This document shows, piece by piece, positions 60,824-64,000 of a DNA stretch of 64,000 nt; the first letter of the stretch is position 1, and each line of letters begins with the position of its first letter. The stretch lies in contig CM037461.1 of assembly GCA_021014325.1 (NCBI GenBank), positions 3,435,501 to 3,499,500 on the forward strand, read 5' to 3'. A model generated the notes under the pieces. It did no database searches. It was not told the DNA's origin and worked only from the letters and a program-made list of their open reading frames with translations. Both the position numbers and the translations under genes were made by a program. Source of the DNA: Plazaster borealis (Eukaryota; Echinodermata; Asteroidea; Forcipulatida; Labidiasteridae).

Positions 60824-61845
60824 CAATTCAATTCAATTCAATTCAACATGACGTTTATTCCATACTCTTTTTTGGAAAATAATTCAATGTAAGAATATCA
60901 GTACATAGAAAGGTATTACAAAATCAAAAGCGCATTTAAGTATACAAAATTAATATAGTGTTGAAGCATTTAAAAAATAAATAACTAGGAATGAACTATG
61001 TACAAGAGAGGAGCGAGAGCATGAGGCTGTTAGAGTAAGCCGAGGCTTGTATCACTGTTAAAAATGTCCGTAAATTTACGGACTCCGTAAAGTGAAATAT
61101 TCCGTATTTTCGCCGTAATTTTACGGACTTTCCGTAAATGTAAATATTAATTATGCTAATAAGCGTAATTACAATCAACCACATTTGCCCAAGCACCTAC
61201 ACATAATATAGTTCATGTAAGTACATATTGGTATTTCACCCACAACCGTGTACACATGTACAAACTCATGTTAAGGGTTTTTTATTTTACGAAATTAAAA
61301 ACCTTTTCCGGAAATAGAGCTGCCAGAAAAAAATAGCGTTCCGTATTCCTGCAGCTCTATTTCCGGAAAAGTTTGTTTCATTCCGTAAAATAAAAAACAT
61401 CTTAACATGAGTTTGTACATGTGTACACGGTTGTTGTAAAAACAAACAGCGAATCACGAGACGAGGACAAAACAGAAAATAATAATATAATAATAATATT
61501 CGATTTATATAGCGCCTAATATAAAGTTATCTCTAGGCGCTTTACAAAAACTCAAATAAATAACCTGTTAAATTATGTACAATTGACTGATTATGTACAA
61601 TTGACACAAGCAAGGTAATTAATGCTGTATAGAAAACAGGTGGGTTTTCAGGGCACTTTTGTATGATTTAAAGGAGGTGATAGAACGAATGTGATGGGGG
61701 AGATTGTTCCAGAGAGTAGGTACAGTAACGCTGAAAGACCGGTTTCCGAAGAATACGAACAATGACATTACAAAATGCTGAAAAGTACTATAGGCTAACT
61801 GAAGACGATAAAAGTAAATGGATAGTTAGAAAAGGAGAGAAAATA
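60824..61845 (-). mobile_element. Retroelement-like insertion in T2
   Basis: Starts with (AATTC)n, which on the - strand is a 3' simple-repeat tail. Contains a foldback (61243-61433) and a SINE-tail-like TATAGCGCCTAATATAAAG (61510). No long ORF. Confidence 0.55.
61243..61433. mobile_element. Foldback, about 88-bp arms
   Basis: CAACCGTGTACACATGTACA pairs with TGTACATGTGTACACGGTTG exactly. Pairing continues through CTTTTCCGGAAATAGAGCTG to a 15-base centre. Confidence 0.88.
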
Positions 61846-62040
61846 TGTTGACAAAATAGGGAGACCGAAAGCCAACATTAGGGCGAGATAGCTCAGTTGG
61901 TAGTGCGCCGGCACGTTAATCCGGAGGTCGCAGGTTCAAGTCCCGCTCTAGTTAATTTTTCTTTGTTCAACCCATAATTTTAAATATGACATTTCATTGT
62001 ACTATTGCTTATGTGAAATAAATTACATACTGTTTGGTGA

Positions 62041-62250
62041 GGTTTGCGGTGACACCATGCATACTTAGCTGCGGTGGTTCTGAGAGGAACCGCTGGTTGG
62101 CATGTTGACGTTTCGATCAGTGTGCTGTGATTGTCTTCAGGAGAATACAGCCTTCTATTGGAGACGATCAGAGCACTCTGATCGAAACGTCGAATATACC
62201 AAAACAGCTCATAGAGCGAGTTTTGTGTACATGGTGCCTCTCTGCAAACC
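62041..62250. mobile_element. GGTTTGC...GCAAACC foldback with CGAAACGTC modules
   Basis: Ends GGTTTGCGGTGACACCATGC and TGGTGCCTCTCTGCAAACC. Inner arms GACGTTTCGATCAG and CTGATCGAAACGTC. Confidence 0.78.
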
Positions 62251-62264
62251 CAACCACTATCGTG

Positions 62265-62640
62265 GCGTGTCGTGGCCGAGTGGTCTAGTGGTCTAATTCA
62301 CCGGACCCAAGCTCTGGTGTTGTCAGCAGCAGAGTGTGGGTTCAAATTCCGGTCGTGACACTTGTGCCCTTGAGCAAGGCACTTAATCATAATTGCTTCG
62401 TAAAAAGTTGGGAAGGTATTGCATCCTGCTCTACCAGCCAGGCTCCTAGTGGGTGATACCCATGTCTACATCCTTACGGACTGTGAAGGGTTAACCCTGT
62501 TTCAGCCTTAGGAGTAGGTGGCAGCGTGCCCCTTGTGACAGTTGATTTGGGTCGATAGCCCAAATCAGTTAAGTGTAGCCCTCACCTTGAAGTGGCCGTC
62601 CGGCCTTGTGAGTTGGGCGATATCTCATTAACATTTTTTT
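62265..62640 (+). mobile_element. SINE S3, full-length reference copy
   Basis: tRNA-like head GTGTCGTGGCCGAGTGG .. GTGGGTTCAAATTCCGGTCG. Body TACCAGCCAGGCTCCTAGTG, GGGTCGATAGCCCAAATCAG, GTAGCCCTCACCTTGAAGTG. A T-run closes it. Confidence 0.88.
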
Positions 62641-62792
62641 TAAACTAGGTCGCAATCCTGCCCAATGCAAAGTTTCAAAATCCTACTGTCGGGTGGGCAA
62701 TACTGGGCACTCTCTCCTCTTGTCTGGATGCTGCGGGTAAATAATAATAATAATAATAAAGATAAATTTATAAAGCGCAAAGCAAATGGATT

Positions 62793-63528
62793 AAACAAAA
62801 TAAATGAAAAACAAAGATAATTTAAAAAATTACAAAAAATTACGCCTAGACCATACAAATACATAATAAGCTAAAATATGAACTAGTTAAAAAATAGTTG
62901 TAGAAATTGAATAATAGATACAAACTTTTAATAAGTTACAATGTATCAAAATTACTGTTTGAGAAGATGAGTCTTAAAGGCACTGAACACGTTTGGTAAT
63001 TGTCAAAGACCAGTGTTCTCACTTGGTGTATCCCAACATATGCATAGAATAACAAGCCAGTCAAATTTTGGGCTCAATTGGTCATCGAAGTTACTAGAAA
63101 ATGATGAAAGAAAAAACACCCTTGTTGTACAAATTTGTGTGCTTTCAGATAGGAATAAAAACTTCTTGCAAGAAGTTTTTATTATTTTAGAGAGAAATTA
63201 CCTCTTTCTAAAAAACTACGTTACTTCAGATGGAGTCGTTTTCCACAATGTTTTTTACTATCAACAGCTCTCCGTTGCTCGTTACCAAGTAAGTTTTTAT
63301 GCTTAAAGATATTTTGAGTAATTACCAAACGTGTACAGTGCCTTTAAACAAAATAAATTAAAAACAACGATAATTAAACAATTTTACAAAAATTACGCCT
63401 AGACCAGACAAATACACAATAAGCAAAAAAGATGAACTAGTTAAAAAATTAGTTGTAGAAATTGAATAATAGATACAAAATTTCAATAAGTTACAATGTT
63501 ACAAAAATACTGTTTGAGAAGATGAGTC
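62793..63528. repeat. 185-bp direct repeat on both sides of a MITE
   Basis: 62793-62973 and 63348-63528 match closely (AAACAAAATAAAT ... GAGAAGATGAGTC), each followed by TTAAAGG. Confidence 0.85.
62974..63347 (+). mobile_element. MITE family A copy
   Basis: TTAA at 62974 and 63344. TTAAAGGCACTGAACACG and CGTGTACAGTGCCTTTAA. Full length. Confidence 0.9.
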
Positions 63529-63940
63529 TTAAAGGGTTTGGGTACCTTTTGTAGATCAATTTTTTGGCCATGGCCTGAATCCCTACTCACTGTGAACGAA
63601 AATGTATTTATGTAATATATTACCTGTAGAAGTTTCAGCTTCATTATTCGTCAAGTTTTTGAAGAAACAAAAAGGGAAAATCACAGAGCGATGTTTTCAG
63701 GTGAGTTGCAGTAGGCCTACTGGTAAATACATTGTAGGCCTACATGCTAAAATAATTTTCGTCTCCTGAGACGAAAATTATTTTCGTGTAATTGTTTTAC
63801 TCATTTCGCAAAAACTACAGCACCTCAGCATGTAATATTTTAAGGGAAGCTTTTTATCATCTTCATCTTCAAACCGTGTAAGTTTAATGTAAATCTGTGG
63901 ACAGTGTGTTTTGTGTCGCACAAAAAGTACCCAACCCCTG
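63529..63940. mobile_element. TTAA MITE family D
   Basis: TTAAAGGGTTTGGGTACCTT and AAAAAGTACCCAACCCCT. Carries a perfect 17-bp hairpin AAAATAATTTTCGTCTC at 63749-63784. The right TTAA is not preserved. Confidence 0.75.
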
Positions 63941-64000
63941 AAACAAGCTCGGCTGAAGTCATAACAAAGTGTTTATGACTCTGTGTAGAGTTACGTCACT

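Larger units (their letters stand above)
60695..61975. mobile_element. T2 repeat with inverted ends and a 1-kb insertion
   Basis: Left end GGGTTGAACAAAGACAAAAT, right end ATTTTTCTTTGTTCAACCC. Contains GGTGATCCCTCTGCTGCCGC (60721) and the tRNA-like part at 61881-61951. Foreign DNA at about 60824-61845 separates them. Confidence 0.75.

Overview
The window reads as nuclear DNA of a marine invertebrate deuterostome, most likely an echinoderm and perhaps a sea star. This is an inference from three things: animal-type spliced genes, AT-rich sequence, and a very dense load of short non-autonomous transposons and tRNA-derived SINEs of the kind seen in echinoderm genomes. No species call is possible from sequence alone. 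There are no prokaryotic operons, CRISPR arrays or rRNA genes.

Two protein-coding genes are well supported, both on the + strand. The first (about 0.4-4.5 kb) is a GT10-family alpha-1,3-fucosyltransferase. Nearly all of it lies in one large exon (3269-4477), and a small upstream exon (899-961) probably supplies the start codon. The second (16.6-35.9 kb) is a complete USP44/USP49-type ubiquitin-specific protease. I reconstructed 12 coding exons with consistent splice phases, giving 671 codons plus stop, with the zinc-finger UBP domain and all three catalytic boxes present. Intron 5 uses a GC-AG splice pair. The two products act in unrelated places: Golgi glycan fucosylation, and (by family) nuclear deubiquitination.

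Everything else is repeat landscape. Introns and intergenic DNA contain: (i) about 30 copies of related MITE families whose ends read TTAAAGG...CCTTTAA and sit on TTAA; (ii) palindromic foldback elements starting GGGCCCAATTTCATAGAGC or GGTCGATTTCAC; (iii) tRNA-Leu-like SINEs with (ATT)n tails; (iv) a second tRNA-containing repeat; (v) hAT-like MITEs, one with a perfect 8-bp target duplication; (vi) several other terminal-inverted-repeat elements. Many are nested, so relative ages can be read directly.

Region by region: 0-4.5 kb, fucosyltransferase with a Foldback-like element in its intron; 4.5-16.6 kb, repeats, a hAT MITE, a 770-bp near-perfect palindrome at 13.6-14.4 kb, and one weak candidate exon; 16.6-35.9 kb, the protease gene with repeat-filled introns; 36-51.9 kb, repeats only, with nested foldbacks and SINEs; 52-59.3 kb, a tandem duplication of a 3.5-kb unit carrying decayed LINE-type reverse transcriptase ends, apparently created by recombination between two MITE copies; 59.3-64 kb, foldbacks, SINEs and further TTAA MITEs. 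I found no clearly new functional system. The most informative structures are the MITE-mediated duplication, the large palindrome, the Foldback-like element, and the hammerhead-like modules in short foldbacks.
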